A stretch of DNA of 64,000 nt. It comes from Vesta saturnalis. Lineage: Eukaryota; Arthropoda; Insecta; Coleoptera; Lampyridae. The notes below the pieces were generated by a model. The model saw nothing but the letters and a program-made list of their open reading frames with translations. It made no database searches and had not been told where the DNA came from. The position numbers were made by a program, and so were the translations under genes. Of this stretch, positions 33,425 through 46,803 are shown piece by piece. The stretch lies in NCBI GenBank assembly GCA_036346205.1, contig JARFJB010001970.1, positions 825,001-889,000 of the forward strand, written 5' to 3'. How positions within the stretch are numbered: the first letter of the stretch is position 1; the number at the start of each line of letters is the position of its first letter.

Positions 33425-35700
33425 TAAATAGAACACACAGATACACAGACACACAGACACACAGACACACAAACACACAGACACACACACAGATACACAG
33501 ACACACAGACACACAGACACACAGACACACAGACACACAGACACAGACACACAGACACACAGACACACAGACACACAGACACACAGACACACAGACACGC
33601 AGACACACAGACACGCAGACACACAGACACACAGACTCACAGACACACAGACACACAAACACACAGACACACAAACAGACAGACACACAGACACTCAGAC
33701 ACACAGACACACAGACACGCAGACACACAGACACACAAACACACAAACACACAGACACACAGACACACAGACACACAGAAACACAGACACTCAGACACAC
33801 AGACGCACAGACACACAGACACGCAGACACACAGACACACAGACACACAGACACACAGACACAGACACACAGACACACAAACACACAGTTACACAGACAC
33901 AGACACACAGACACACAGACACACAGACACACAGACACACAGACACACAGACACACAGACACTGACAGACACACAGACACACAGACACACAGACACACAG
34001 ATACACAGACACACAGACACACAGACACACAGACACAGACACACAGACACACAGACACACAGACACACAGACACACAGACACACAGACACACAGACACAC
34101 AGACACACAGACACACAGACACACAGACACACAGACACACAGACACACAGACACACAGACACACAGACACACAGACACACAGACACACAGACACACAGAC
34201 ACACAGACACACAGACACACAGACACAGCACACAGACACACAGACACACAGACACACAGACACACAGACACAGACACACAGACACACAGACACACAGCAA
34301 CAACACAGACACACAGAACAACACAGACACACAGACACACAGACACACAGACAACACAGACACACAGACACACAGACACACAGACACACAGCACACAACA
34401 CAGACACACAGACACACAGACACACAGACACACAGCACACGGACACACAGACACACAGACCACAGACACACAGACACACAGACAACAGACACACAGCACA
34501 CAGCACACAGACACACAGACACACAGACACACAGACACAGACACACAGACACACAACACACAGACACAAGAACACAGACACACAGACACACAGACACACA
34601 GACACACAGACACACAGACACACAGACACACAGAACACAGACACACAGACACACAGACACACAGACACACAGACACACAGACACACAGACACAACAACAC
34701 ACAGACACACAGACACACAGACACACAGACACACAACACACAGACACACAGACACACAGACACACAGACACACAGACACACAGCACACACACACAGACAC
34801 ACAGACACACAGACACACAGACACACAGACACACAGACACACAGACACACAGCACACGACACACAGAACACAGACCACAGACACACAGACACACAGACAA
34901 CAGACACACAGCACACACAGACACACAGACACACAGACACACAGACACACAGACACACAGACACACAGACACACAGAACACACAGACACAGAACACAGAC
35001 ACACAGACACACAGACACACAGACACACATACACACAGACACACAGACACACAGACACACAGACACACAGACACAAGACACACAGACACACAGACACACA
35101 GACACACACACACAGACACAGACACACAGCACACAGACACACAGACACACAAACACACAGACACACAGACACACAGACACACAGACACACAGACACACAG
35201 ACTGACATACACACAGACACACAGACACACAGACACACAGAACACAACACCAGACACACAGACACACAGACACACACACACAGACACACAGACACACAGA
35301 CACACAGACACACAGACACACAGACACACAGCACACACAGACACACAGACACACAGACAACAGACACACAGACACACAGACACACAGACACACAGACACA
35401 CAGCACAGTCAAGACACAGCACACAGAACACAGACACACAGACACACAGACACACAACACACACACACAACACACAACACACACACACAGACACATAGAC
35501 ACACAGACACACAGACACACAGACACACAGACACACAGACACACAGACACACAGCACACAGACACACAGACACACAGACACACAGACACACAGACACACA
35601 GACACACAGACACACAGACACACAGACACACAGACACACAGACACACAGACACACAGACACACATACACACAGGCACACAGACACACAAGCACACAGACA
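33425..35700. repeat. 2.3-kb octamer satellite (ACACACAG)n
   Basis: More than 250 tandem copies of an 8-base unit that is a CA repeat with one C changed to G in every fourth dinucleotide. Between about 34200 and 35500 single-base losses are frequent (for example AGCACACAG, AGAACACAG). The 33425-34200 part is mostly in phase, with scattered substitutions (AAACAC, GACGC, GACTC). All long ORFs across it, on both strands, are artefacts. Confidence 0.96.
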
Positions 35701-35734
35701 TACACACAAACACACACGCACGCACCCACAAACA

Positions 35735-35815
<81 letters not shown>

Positions 35816-35900
35816 ACACACGAACGCAAACACACACACTCACACACTCACACACACACACATGCACGCACGCACGCACCCTCACACACACACGCACGCA
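35735..35900. repeat. (CA)n microsatellite with degenerate edge
   Basis: Pure CA to about 35812, then CACACT/GCACGCAC variants to about 35905. It is the pure dinucleotide next to the octamer array. Confidence 0.93.
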
Positions 35901-35909
35901 TAAACACAC

Positions 35910-36440
35910 GCACACGTGTCAACGAAGCGCATAACCAGGTTGCTAATAAATTGGTGCTCGTGGCGGTATTGATAGCTACAGCAATGCTTTGTCAGAGGAA
36001 CACACAATTCTGTGAACTTTAAAAACTACCGAGGAAATTAATTAATACCATCTGGTGCCGCAGGCCACGCACATCTTGTCAGGAGGTCACGTCTAAATGG
36101 TATACTATCCCACTGCCATACGACCATATTCCCGTTATTATAATAAATAGAATTATAATTAGCAAGATGTGGAACAGAAGAATCTATGATATCGTGACAT
36201 ATTTCAATCCACTTGAACTACATTTAGTGGGGTTTTAATCATTATGTACACTCATATATACAATGAAACCGTAATACCTTGCAAAGAAACGTTTGAATTA
36301 AATAAACAGCTACGAATCAGAAAGATAGTCAATCTAATTAGTTTTGTAGTGTTGTTCTAACTACGGAAACTAGCACGAATATTTCGATTCTAGTCGTTTG
36401 CCTATACTTTTAGTACTCTACTAATTTCATTGCTGTTTAA
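35910..36440. other. no supportable gene
   Basis: Final part of the large intron. No ORF or repeat recognised. Confidence 0.4.
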
Positions 36441-36459
36441 CCATGTCTTCAAATTTCAG

Positions 36460-37168
36460 AATGGACTGTGGTCAAGTCTTATCTCACTTGTCACGTTTAT
36501 TTGGGCACTAATTGTGTCATACATTTCCGATAAACTTAACACACACAAAATAATTCCCGTCGCTGCAAATAGGAAGGCCATAATAGGGATTGGTAAGGAA
36601 AAAGTTAAATAAATCAGATGTAAATCCTTTTTTGTAGGACTAATTACTAGTGGTGCATTATGTATTTCAATAAGCTATTTAAATTGTAATCTAAATTTAA
36701 TTTTGTTGGTTTGGGCATTTATGCAATTGGCTTATACTACTGCTTTTATTCCAACAATGACTAACATAGTTGACATTGCCCCAAACTCTGTCGGTCCAGC
36801 TACTAGTTTAGTTCAAATAGTTCTATTGAGTGCAACTATTTTATCAACATTGGTTACCAAAATCTTTCTGACCGACGAAGTATGTATCTGAGTTAATAAA
36901 GTTAGTTTTACAAATTATATTATTTCCAGAGCTCACACGAGTCATGGAGAGGTGTATTTGATACTTCGGCTATAGTATTGCTTTTGAGTTGTTTATTCTA
37001 TGTAGTATTTGGGACAGGAAATGTAAGAAAGTTTTTATTACTACATCTTATGATTATTTAATAACTTTTAAGGTTCAAGAATGGGATAAATTAAGTAATG
37101 TTAGAAGCAGTGTCAAGGAATTTGTTACTGCAAGCAAAATTGAAGAGCAGGTTGCATTGAACAAATAA
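36460..37168 (+). CDS. SLC17-type anion transporter, last four exons
   Basis: Exons 36460-36592 (NGLWSSLISLVTFIWALIVS, SYISDKLNTHKIIP), 36638-36879 (GLITSGALCISISYLNCNLN ... PNSVGPATSLVQIVLLSATI), 36930-37022 (SSHESWRGVFDTSAIVLLLS ... VVFGTGN) and 37073-37168 (VQEWDKLSNVRSSVKEFVTA to the stop). The introns are 45, 50 and 50 nt with GT-AG ends, and all joins keep frame. These cover helices 7-12. The FGTGNVQEWD end matches the family's usual FGSGxxQPW ending, followed by a short cytoplasmic tail. AATAAA overlaps the stop codon. There is no stop or frameshift in any exon, so the gene looks functional despite the transposon-filled intron before it. Confidence 0.9.
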
Positions 37169-37654
37169 AGACAATTTATTGTATAATTTGAGGAAACACT
37201 ATGAACTGTTTCATTTAAAACATTAAAAGTAAACTACGTATAACAATAGTGGAATGAGACACCTCTTCCATCAATTATCCTTTTTAATGGGTTCCTAATA
37301 GTCCTCTAATTGGTTTTCCCATCAGACGTGGTAATATCGTTACATTACGCAATTACTTTACCCAGACTGGGGTAATAGAATTTCCAAGTCTCAGCGCAAG
37401 GTTTAATACCCTTAGATTTAAATTCTCAATTAGTTAGTGATCATTAACCATAATTTATAAGGGTGATGGAATGGAAAAAAAATAAAGATACTTTCAGAAA
37501 ATATATGATAGAGATGATAAAAACAGTTCCACTAATTCCCAGGGCCAGAATAAAACATTATAAACCCGGAATTTATGTATTAGATAATAACCATTTAAAA
37601 TAAGTTAACTAAATATAAAAAAATCACACCAATTAAAAACAGGTCCCTTAGCGC
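37169..37654. other. no supportable gene
   Basis: 3' flank of the SLC17-type gene. AT-rich, nothing recognised. Confidence 0.4.
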
Positions 37655-40600
37655 TCCTTTAGCTGGAAACTCACTTATCTTAAGCTAGTATGGTGTGGCT
37701 TCCATTACTTTAACACTTTTCTGTCGAAACACCCTCGCTCCAACTCTTGATCTCTTCACACTCCCAGCGACAGCTGAGATACATCTTCTTTTTTCTTTCT
37801 ACTCCTCCCAGGACGTTCGCCATCAAAATCGTATACGAGTGGGGCAAGCCCGTGATGTCCTAGCTGGGGGCGGCTGAGCGGTAGTCGTCTCCTAATTCCG
37901 CAAGCGCGAACTGTACTTCAGAGGCTCTAGCAAGACGTGACTAGGGAGCGTCGTACAGGTAGCGGTCGGTGGTCTAGGTTTAACCTCTCGGACTGCGAGT
38001 AAGGTAACCTCTATAAAAAATCCCCCCAATCTCAAGGGCGTTTGGAAGCTTTAGGTGCTGAAGGGATTGCGCAAGGGCAATCCTGAGCGTGGCCACGGAG
38101 AAGCCTGGTCCTTAGCGTTAAAGCGCCTGTGGGGAAACAGGGGCCTCCACAGTATTAATCCCCCCCCCCCCCGTGGGTTCAGGGCCCACTGACTCACGCG
38201 AATTATTTCAGTTCCTTCTCGTGTGGAATCATGATTCAAGTTAAATATAAACCTAAGTGTGCCAGTTCTTGAAACATGGAGGTGCAGGAGGGTCTACCTT
38301 TAAAACCAATCGAAAATTAGAGCCTAGTGACGGAGGTTTTGCCCAGTTCTTGATTCTTAAGGGAAAGGACAGGCTTAATTTTGATAAAGTTGGCCCATTT
38401 TATATTCAGAAGGCTTTGTATGGTTTATTTGGATCATTAAAGGGGATGAAAAGCGTTAGAGACGGTATATTAGTAGACAATACTACAGATAAGCAATCCT
38501 GAAGTGTTTTGGATGCAGTAAGGCTAGGAGATTTCGAAATTGAAGTTATTGCACATGAATGTTTCTAGAGGCGGAATCTTCTGTCATGATTTATTAAATG
38601 TTTCAGTCGAAGACATATGTCAGGAGTTAATCGGACAACAAGTTATCAAAGTTAGACGAATCAAGTCTAAGAGAAGTAGAGAACTTGTGGATACTCCACA
38701 TCACGTACTAGCATTTAACACCCCAATACTACCAAAAACAATTAGGGTTGCATTTTATTCTCTGAAGTGTTCGTTTATACGTACCGCCACCGATGAGGTG
38801 TTTTCCGTGCAACAAGTTTGGACACACCACTTCCAGGTTTGCATTGCAAGAGGACCTATGCGTATGTAGCAAAGCATTGCAAAATGGTATTCCATGCGAG
38901 TAATCTATCAAATGTATTAACTGTAGTGGAGCTCATTCTGCTCGAGCCTCAAATTGTCCCACATATAAGCAGGAGTGTGCCATCCAGAACCAATAATTAT
39001 CCCCATTTAAAAAATAGAAAAAATCCATGCCTAGCTGCAAGTTATAGACCGATCAGTTGTATGTCAAGGTTTCTAGAACATTTGGTCAGCGACATACTAA
39101 TGTGGATTCTATAAAAACGAGGACTATTGTAAAATTCTTGTACATCTACAAAATGTCGTCCTCGAAGCTTTCTCACTCAGGCATCATGCGGTTGCGGTTT
39201 TCCTTGACGTTGAAAAGTCTTTTGGCATGACTTGGAGGTACCGAGTTCTGCAACAGCTGTATGAATAGGGATTTAAGGGAAACGTACCTACATTTATATC
39301 CTCCTTTCTTGAGGGACGATATTTCAGAGTTCGGGTAGGTTCATCTCTCAACTCTTAAAATCCTAGAAAGTGGCATACCTCAAAGCTCACCATTGAGCAT
39401 AATATTATTCGAAATCGCGATTAACGCTTTAATATTGTCCCTACCATATGATATTCACATTGACCTGTTATTACTTTGCACTGCACCTACCGTCGGAGAT
39501 TTAAATACAAAAATGCAGCAGGCACTTGACTCTAATTCAACCAATTCAAATAAAATGGGATTTAATCTGTTATCAGAAACGACCTACTGCATGCATTTTT
39601 GTAAACTGAGAAAGCCACATTTTGGTCCTATCCTTACATTGAATAATAAATACATTCAGTGTAAGGTATCTTTCTGGAGCTAAAACTAAATACCACCCTA
39701 AACTGGAAAAACCACATTGACGAATTAATTGTACGGTGTAAAGCTTCACTAAACTTCATTAGGGTGTTAGCTAGTACTCGGTGGGAACAGGTCATTTTAA
39801 GAATTTATAAATCGCTTGTGCGGTCAAAAATTGATTATGGATGTGAAGCGTATTCGTCAACATCAAAAATCACCCTAAAATCCTTAGGGGCAATAGAAAA
39901 TGCAGCGATTAGGTGTACTTTAAGTGCATCCTACACGAGTTGTACTGACAGCTTATGCTGCTAATCTGGAATTACTCCATTACATTCACATCGTTCATTC
40001 AGACTTCTAGCATACGCCTGTAAAATAAATGCCCACCCAAACTATAAGATTCTATTTCATAATGATAATATGCACTAAACGGGCCAAAGATTACACAAAC
40101 CACAGTAGTACAATGTTAAAAAAGGTTTAGAAAGTGTTCATGAAACACTTCCATACATGTTACCTCTAGGACCATGGGAAGTCTCGCCATGGCTTGTACC
40201 GCACATTAACTGTTACACACAGTTGTCAAAATATAAAAAAACAAACACCCAATCAGCCTTCTTTCTTAATGCATTCCTTGCCAATTTTAATGACCATCTT
40301 ACTTTATATATTGACGGTTTAAGACATAATCGGGGTGTGGGATCTGCCTTTTCAGTGAACAACACAGGGTACAGCTGGCCTATGCCAGTACATATAACAG
40401 TATACTGTTGCAGAATTATATATGATTTGGGAAGCCTTTCGCTATTCTGAAGTAACAACTGCTGGACTAAATTTGTAATAATAACTGACTCTTTCAGTGC
40501 TATTATGGGTCTTGAAAATGCATACACCACAAACCCGCTAATTCTGATGATTTTATCTACTATAACACATCTTCGGAATCTGGGACGAACAGTGGTATTT

Positions 40601-41056
40601 TTATGGGTGTCTAGGCATATGGACATTAGGGGCAATGAAAGAGCAGATATAGCTGCTCGTAATAATACAGCAGATGAAGCTGAAACTGAGATGGCAACCA
40701 AAACTGAAATTGCACTTAATTCTAATGTTGCCATATATAAGAAACAAAACCTTCAGTTAATAAATGTAAATAAATTCAGACTTCACCTAACTAGAATCGG
40801 ACACACAAGTACAACACACAAACACATTTTATTGAACACACATCTACCAAGTTGTGAAAACTGCCCAATACCTCTAACCATCGAACACATAATCTGCTCC
40901 TCTCCAATTTACGCTCTACAACGCAACCTGTACACTATAACAAACATACTGGAAACAGATTTCATAGGCACTGAACGTACACAAAATTTACTAGGATTTT
41001 TAAAAGCGATTAGCATAAAGACGACAGTAGTCGACGAGCTATAACACAAAAAAAGT
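37655..41056 (+). mobile_element. I-clade non-LTR retrotransposon, copy 1, internally deleted
   Basis: The 5' untranslated region (to about 38240) is the same sequence as the reverse complement of about 48370-47930 in copy 2, with the first ~250 bases missing. ORF1 remnants follow: NFDKVGPFYIQKALYGLFGS and LAFNTPILPKTIRVAFYSLK, then a decayed zinc-knuckle region. At about 38987 the sequence jumps from the end of ORF1 directly to the RT (SYRPISCMSRFLEHLV), so the endonuclease and the start of the RT are lost. RT fragments (SIILFEIAINALILSLPYDI; no YxDD visible), thumb (YKSLVRSKIDYGCEAYSS) and RNase H (LYIDGLRHNRGVGSAF, GNERADIAARN) follow in broken frames, with a C-terminal Cys-His block near 40850. 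It ends in (TAA)n. Confidence 0.88.
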
Positions 41057-41082
41057 AATAATAATAATAATAATAATAATTA
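41057..41082 (+). repeat. (TAA)n 3' tail of I-clade copy 1
   Basis: About 25 bases of TAA directly after the last ORF remnant, the normal tail of this clade. Confidence 0.9.
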
Positions 41083-42479
41083 TCATTATTCTTTTTTTGT
41101 TATTGCGCGTCGATATCTAGGGTCTTTGGCGCTTCCTGTGTGGTTTTATATTTTGTAACATGTGATGATCTATGTTATGCCCCTTTCTGGGTGGTAACCC
41201 AGCGCGGTTTTTAGTTTTGCCTCGGCTTTGCTCAGTCGTGTTTATGATTTATTATAAACGGGGTGTGGTTCGTAATATTTGGTAGGCTTAACACTGTCAC
41301 CTTAAATAATTATGCTTAAGCGATTTAAAATGTATATTTGTTCATAAGTTAACAAAATAAAGAAAGCATATTAATAACAACTAAAAGGTATTTTCGTTTT
41401 GGTCCGGCGGCTCCTCACACTCGTTCTCCTGGGGGCGGCTGTTTACTGGGTGCGTAGTCGTTTCTGTGAACAGAGATTATCTTAATCTACTCCCTACCTA
41501 GTATGTAATATTTATATTACGGCCCTGTATTTTCAGAAGCTGGTACGGTTGCCCCAATACAGTTTTGGTAGACGGCGCCAGTGCAACGAACTCGAATCGT
41601 TTCGGGGACGGAGAAAATCAATACTGTTCTCGGCTTATGCGCATGGCATAATTATTATTCTTCAGTAACTCTGGAGCGCTGAAGCTGGTATGTCATACTC
41701 CAACGAAGCAATACACGCGCGAGATTCGCGTATGCAAATTCGAGATCTCTGGACTATTTTTATTTGACTATAACTGGCTTGAGAACGCGTTTCGATTATT
41801 TAAGCAATGGGATTACGTCCTAACGGCGTAACTAAATTTAATTATATACAAATTATAACGTAAACGAAATACTCGCTATACTAAAATGTTACAATAAAAC
41901 GAATTTACTGATTTTTAAGGTACATCGTAATATATACGCGGTCGGATTTATATCATTAACTATCGGTAAATATTGGATAATTTACATATTATCTGCGGTT
42001 TTAATTTCCGATTTGCGATGGTTATTCGAAATATAGTTTTATGCAACAGGTTTCTTTATACATCCTCCTGCGATTAAAGACACTGTGTGTGGTTATTGTG
42101 TTTGTCTGTATGTATTGTATGCAGGTGTATTAAGCGGGGTCTTAGTGATAATCAGGAGACGTAGGCAATGGCCTGTCTAACCTGGTGAACTAAGAACAAA
42201 AAGGTCGTAGGTCTTTACAGCCCTGTATCCAACCTTCACTCTCAAGTGTTTGCTAGCAACGTCTGGCTCTACCCTGCGTGGCACTCTTTCTCTAGGTGTA
42301 CTGTGTCAGGCGACCCCTTCGTTACGCTCTGTACGTATGTGTTTGTGTAATGATAACGTTATAACTCCTGGAGACTAAGCCCGTTGTTATTTACGTTCTG
42401 TGGTGTTTGATGTTTGATAGTAAATTGTTAGATTTTATAATTATACAACTTACGTGTCTATCAATTGCAGTGCGGGATT
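41083..42479. other. no supportable gene between two I-clade copies
   Basis: Base composition changes several times, with GC-richer blocks near 41400-41700 and 42100-42400. I looked for an LTR with primer-binding site and for coding frames and found neither convincingly. TCAATTGCAG at about 42461-42470 could be a splice acceptor leading into the GC-rich block that follows. Confidence 0.3.
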
Positions 42480-42795
42480 AAACTTTAGGTAGCCCGGCGC
42501 GAGGTGGTGCGCGTTATCGCACGATCGCGATGGACTCCTCTACAACGATTAGCAGGTCGGTGCTTACACTAAGCAATCGGTGCGGCGGCTACTGGATATT
42601 TGGAACGGCGCGACGATCTCGGTCACGATCGGGCAGGTGATGATAGATGATGAACGGAGAGCGAACTTCTTCGAGATGATCCCCGGAGAGATCTCCGAGA
42701 GCAGCGCGTCGCGGGTTTATAAAGGTGCATCGGTGGGCGGCTTCGCGGCTACCGTGCGCAGGATGCCGTTATGGGATTGGTTGCAATTGTTCTGA
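42480..42795 (+). other. GC-rich block with an open frame of unknown nature
   Basis: The block is much richer in G and C than its neighbours. A frame of about 80 codons is open on the plus strand to a TGA at 42793-42795. It reads RRLLDIWNGATISVTIGQVM, then FFEMIPGEISESSASRVYKG, and ends WDWLQLF. It could be an exon of a host gene (see the AG at about 42470) or part of an unrecognised element's 3' region. No family recognised. Confidence 0.3.
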
Positions 42796-42816
42796 CGCGC
42801 AAAAACTTACTGGTTT

Positions 42817-45800
42817 TCAGAAATACACGTCAGCGGTGATTAAGGAATTATTTGTGGTGTAATATCGCGTAAACTTTTGAAATATTAGATATAGGATGCT
42901 CCGCGAATAATTTATTCTAAAAAGCATACGTAAAGGACGCTGGTTCTTTACAATTTGTTTTAACAAATTTGTGTTCCTGATGTAAGCTAATAGTTTTTTT
43001 ATTTCCGCCGAGTCATTGCATAGTATTTTTGCTACATTTTCCCGGAGCCCATTTCGTTGTCGTTCATTGCCAAATAAGGGACATTCCACTAGCAATTGAT
43101 TTACTGTAATAGGCACATTACACTCGTTACATGTGGGCGGATCGCTTCCCGTAAGGTAATGTTCAGACGTTATTTTAGTGTGCCCAATGCGCAGTCTGGC
43201 TAGCGTTACGTGCTCTTCTCGTGATACATTTTTAGGGGTTTTCCAGGGCAATACTGATAGTTTTATTCGTCTAAGAAATGTATCCGATTTGTCCCACTCT
43301 CTTTGCCAAGTTTCAGTTATTACAGAATTTACTTCTTTTGCAGTCTCTGCGTAGGTATATACTTTGGCGTCTATTACGCCTTCCGTTTCAGCTGTTCTGA
43401 TTGCAGTGTCGTAAGCTACGCACATACCGTTTAGTTGTTTATAATCAGCTATTATCATGAAATTAACTTTCTTTAAGGATTTAAATATTTCTTGTAACAG
43501 TGAAAGAATCAGTTGATCCATGGGATATGTTGTAAATTTGTTCATAAGGCGTTGACCGGATATTTTGGATTTTCCTATGATCAGGTACCTTGCAGACTGG
43601 CGGGAGATTTAGCAATACAGTAGTGCTTGATATATCGAGTACATTTCTGCCATTATTTCTGAGCTTTCTGGGGGAGAGACCAGGAGTGGGGTTTGTTTTC
43701 GAGGTAAATCGCACTACCAACACCTGTCTCAGTTTTGATTCCTAACGTATATATTACAGTTGTATTGGAATACTGGTTTACATTAATTTTATTTGACGAA
43801 TTTTCAACATTTATCACAAACGGTAATCTTATTTTCCACGGTGGTACTTCAAGATTGTTAGATTTTAAAAGTGTAGGTAACCTGATCTGGTATTTCTCAA
43901 GCACCTCGTGCGCTCGTACTCTAACTGGTCTAGTTATGGTGGGGTATTCTTCGTATGTGTGCCTTTTCTTAAACAAGATGTTGTAGTTTGGGTGCGACGG
44001 TTGTGCTTTTATGCGCGCTAAATAGCAAAGCAACATTTTCTCTCTTCTTTTTGCAAGAGAAGGTAATCCTGCGTCTACGTAAAGACTTTGGATGGGGCTG
44101 GTAAAAAAGGCTCCTGTGCAACACCTTAGTCCTAAGTGATATACGCTATTGATGCGGTCGAGGGTACTTTTCCTGGCCGAGGCGTATACTATACAACCAT
44201 AATCAACACGACTCAATACCATTGCTTTAAATACCTTCTGAAGAGTTTCCCTATCTGCACCCCACTTGGTGCCCGCCAAACATCGTATCATATTTAGAGT
44301 ACGACGAAACTTAAGTATCATGTCATCTATCTGTAGGTGCCTTCGTAGAGTAGCATCTAAAATTAACCCCAAAAATCGAATGCTTTGTATACACTTTATG
44401 CAGGTGTCACCTATATAGATTTTAGGATCGGCGTGAGGGCGCCTAAGTCTGCAAAAGTGAATAGAAGCTGTTTTCCTTGAGATAATTTATAGCCAGCACT
44501 TTCCAAATTTTTCAGGTTGATGTTTATTGCTATTTGTAGATGAGAATTCATTTCATGTATTGTTGGACCTTTAACATATATAGACAAATCATCAACGTAT
44601 AAACATCTCCCGATTTCTTGGGGCAGGTTTGCCAATATGTTATTAATGGCTATTACAAATAGGGAAACACTTAAGGTTGATCCCTGTGGTACACCATTTT
44701 CGAGATTACGCAAAGATGAAAGGGTATTTCCTATTCTTATCCTAAAGCTACGTCTTGATAAGAAAGCTTTGATAGCTTTAGGAAGGTTGCCACGGAAGTT
44801 CCAACTATATAAGTTCTCTAATATACCGTACCTCCAAGTCATGTCATAGGCCTTTTGAATATCAAAGAATACTGCTACCAAGTGAGATCTTTCTCTGTAT
44901 GTATCTTGTTTTGCGTTCTCTAGCTGAACCATACAGTCGAGGGTGGATCTCCCTTTACGAAAACCATGCTGATCTGGCGTGAGCAGATTCCTATTTTCGA
45001 GAACGTATACTAATCTAAGATTAATCATTTTTTCAAAGATTTTACTAAAGCAGCAGGTAAGACTAATTGGCCTATAACTGCTGGGGTTTTTGTATCTTTG
45101 TTACCTTTTAGGATGGGTACTACGATCGCTTCGCTCCATGCTTTGGGGTATATGCCATCCGACCATATTTGGTTATATAGATTTAAAAGGAATGTATTTA
45201 GTCCAGGGTTTAGATGTTTTATGAAATCGTAGCTAATATTGTCCTGACCCACTGCTGCTGACTTTACGTTCTTAATTGCATAATTTAATTCAGACATAGA
45301 AAAAGGTGAATTATACTCTATCATGTGATCCGTGGCAAAATCTATCTCAACTTCTCTCTGCGTTTTGATTAGTAAGAAAGATCTTTCATAATTATCATTA
45401 CTGCTAGCCGACTCAAATTGGGTGGCCATTGTCTCACAAATATCAGACGTCATGGTGATGGATGTATTTTCTACAACAAGTTGTCTAATAGTTCCACTTT
45501 GGCCAGTCCCACTTATGGCCTTAACTTTCTTCCAGGTTTCCATAGCAGATGAACTAGAGGTAAGTGTGTTCACGTACTGCTTCCATGATTCCCTCTTACT
45601 TTCGAGAATTAATCGTCGAGCGACAGCTCTCATCTTTTTGAAATGAGTTAAATTTGCTGGTGTAGGATCTCTGTGGAACCGGTTAAATGCCTGTTTTTTG
45701 CTTTTTATCGCAGATGCTACTTTTTCACACCACCAAGGCACTCCACTTTTGCTGTTTTTTCCGCTACTCTCAGGGACGGATTTGGAAACAGCGTTAATGA

Positions 45801-46610
45801 TAGAAGAGACTAACAAAGAGATGTCAGATTCTATGGAATGTGATCTAAGAGTGAATGGTAGAGATTCTTGGTAAAGTGACCAATTTGCTTTACTTGCAAT
45901 CCATTTTCCAGGAAAAGCATCGTGCTTGTCCTTACGGCAGTTGTGTGAGATGATGATGGGAAAATGATCGCTCTCGTAAAAGTGGTCCCCGGTTTTCCAA
46001 GTAAGCTGTGGTGCTACAGCAGGAGTGACTAGCGTTAAGTCTATAGCTGAGAAATCTCCTCCTCGAGCTGCAAGGTGAGTTACCGATCCAGTATTTAATA
46101 GAAATAAGCCTTCTCTCTCAATTAGAGTTTCAACAAGGCGGCCTCTAGTGTCTTTCCTACCAGACCCCCATAGATCACTGTGCGCGTTAAAGTTGCCTAA
46201 AAGGATAAAAGGTGTAGGTAACTGTCTGATCAGTTGAATTAAGTCCTGTAGTTCCCCCAGTTAAATTCAGGTAAGTAGACATTGCAAACGGTAAGCGCTA
46301 TTGGATAGGTTGTGCGAACTGCCACTGCCTGAAGTGGAGAGTCTAGGTTTATCGCAGTTGCTTTAATTCCGTTTCTAATAAGTATTGCAACTCCTCCACA
46401 GGCGCGGGCGTAATGTAGAAAGTCTTTTCTATAAATTGAGAATCCTTTTAGTCTATAAGGTTGATCTGCCTTTAAATGCGTCTCATGTAGACAAATAAAT
46501 AGTGAGGGAAAATCCCTTATTAATAGTTTTAAATTGCAGTACCGATTAATTATACCGTTACAGTTCCACTGCAATATAAAAGTATCCATTTTGATTTTTA
46601 GTATTACCAA
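42817..46610 (-). pseudogene. ORF2 polyprotein (endonuclease, RT, RNase H) of I-clade copy 2
   Basis: Endonuclease: FILQWNCNGIINRYCNLKLL, CLHETHL, YARACGGVAILIRNG, then after a frameshift at about 46256 LGNFNAHSDLWGSG (Asp of GDFN changed to Asn) and ESDHFPIII. RT: after a second shift near 45085, SSYRPISLTCCFSKIFEKMI, DQHGFRKGRSTLDCMV, VAVFFDIQKAYDMTWRYGIL, GVPQGSTLSVSLF and the catalytic RCLYVDDLSIYV. Thumb: MVLSRVDYGCIVYASARK. RNase H: IYTLGIKTETGVGSAIYLEN, where the first catalytic Asp (TDG) is Leu. The C-terminal Cys-His block is CNECNVPITVNQLLVECP. Further shifts lie near 44400 and 43650. The protein is dead on several counts. Confidence 0.9.
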
Positions 46611-46803
46611 ACATCAGCGACTATAAGGGATACATAACAAATATTGTATAAGTAAGACAAAACAAATAAATAGCTAGACAAATAAAATGACTGGATGAAT
46701 AAATATAAAAATGACTAGACAAATAAAACGATAAGATGACTAGATACATAAAAATAACTATCACAGTTAGGTTATCACTTTAATCTGAGATTAATGAGTA
46801 GAT

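Larger units (their letters stand above)
28129..36459 (+). other. 8.3-kb intron of the SLC17-type gene
   Basis: The donor GTAAGA at 28129 and the acceptor AAATTTCAG ending at 36459 join LGLEVQL to NGLWSSLISLVTFIW in frame, as expected between helices 6 and 7 of the family. All other introns of the gene are 45-53 nt, so this one has been enlarged about 160-fold by insertions: a tyrosine recombinase gene, two MITE-like elements, a tRNA-like pseudogene and long simple repeats. The region 28190-28630 holds nothing recognised. Confidence 0.8.

Noticed and set aside
33425..35700. CRISPR-like regular array
   Set aside because: A continuous 8-base tandem with no spacers, in a eukaryotic intron.
33293..35847. 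Very long Cys/Val- or Thr/His-repeat ORFs on both strands
   Set aside because: They are translations of the ACACACAG array. Period 8 gives open frames in several phases; no start context or non-repeat domain.
41083..42480. Possible LTR with primer-binding site
   Set aside because: GC-richer patches and a TGG-containing stretch suggested it, but no matching second LTR or coding domains were found in the window.
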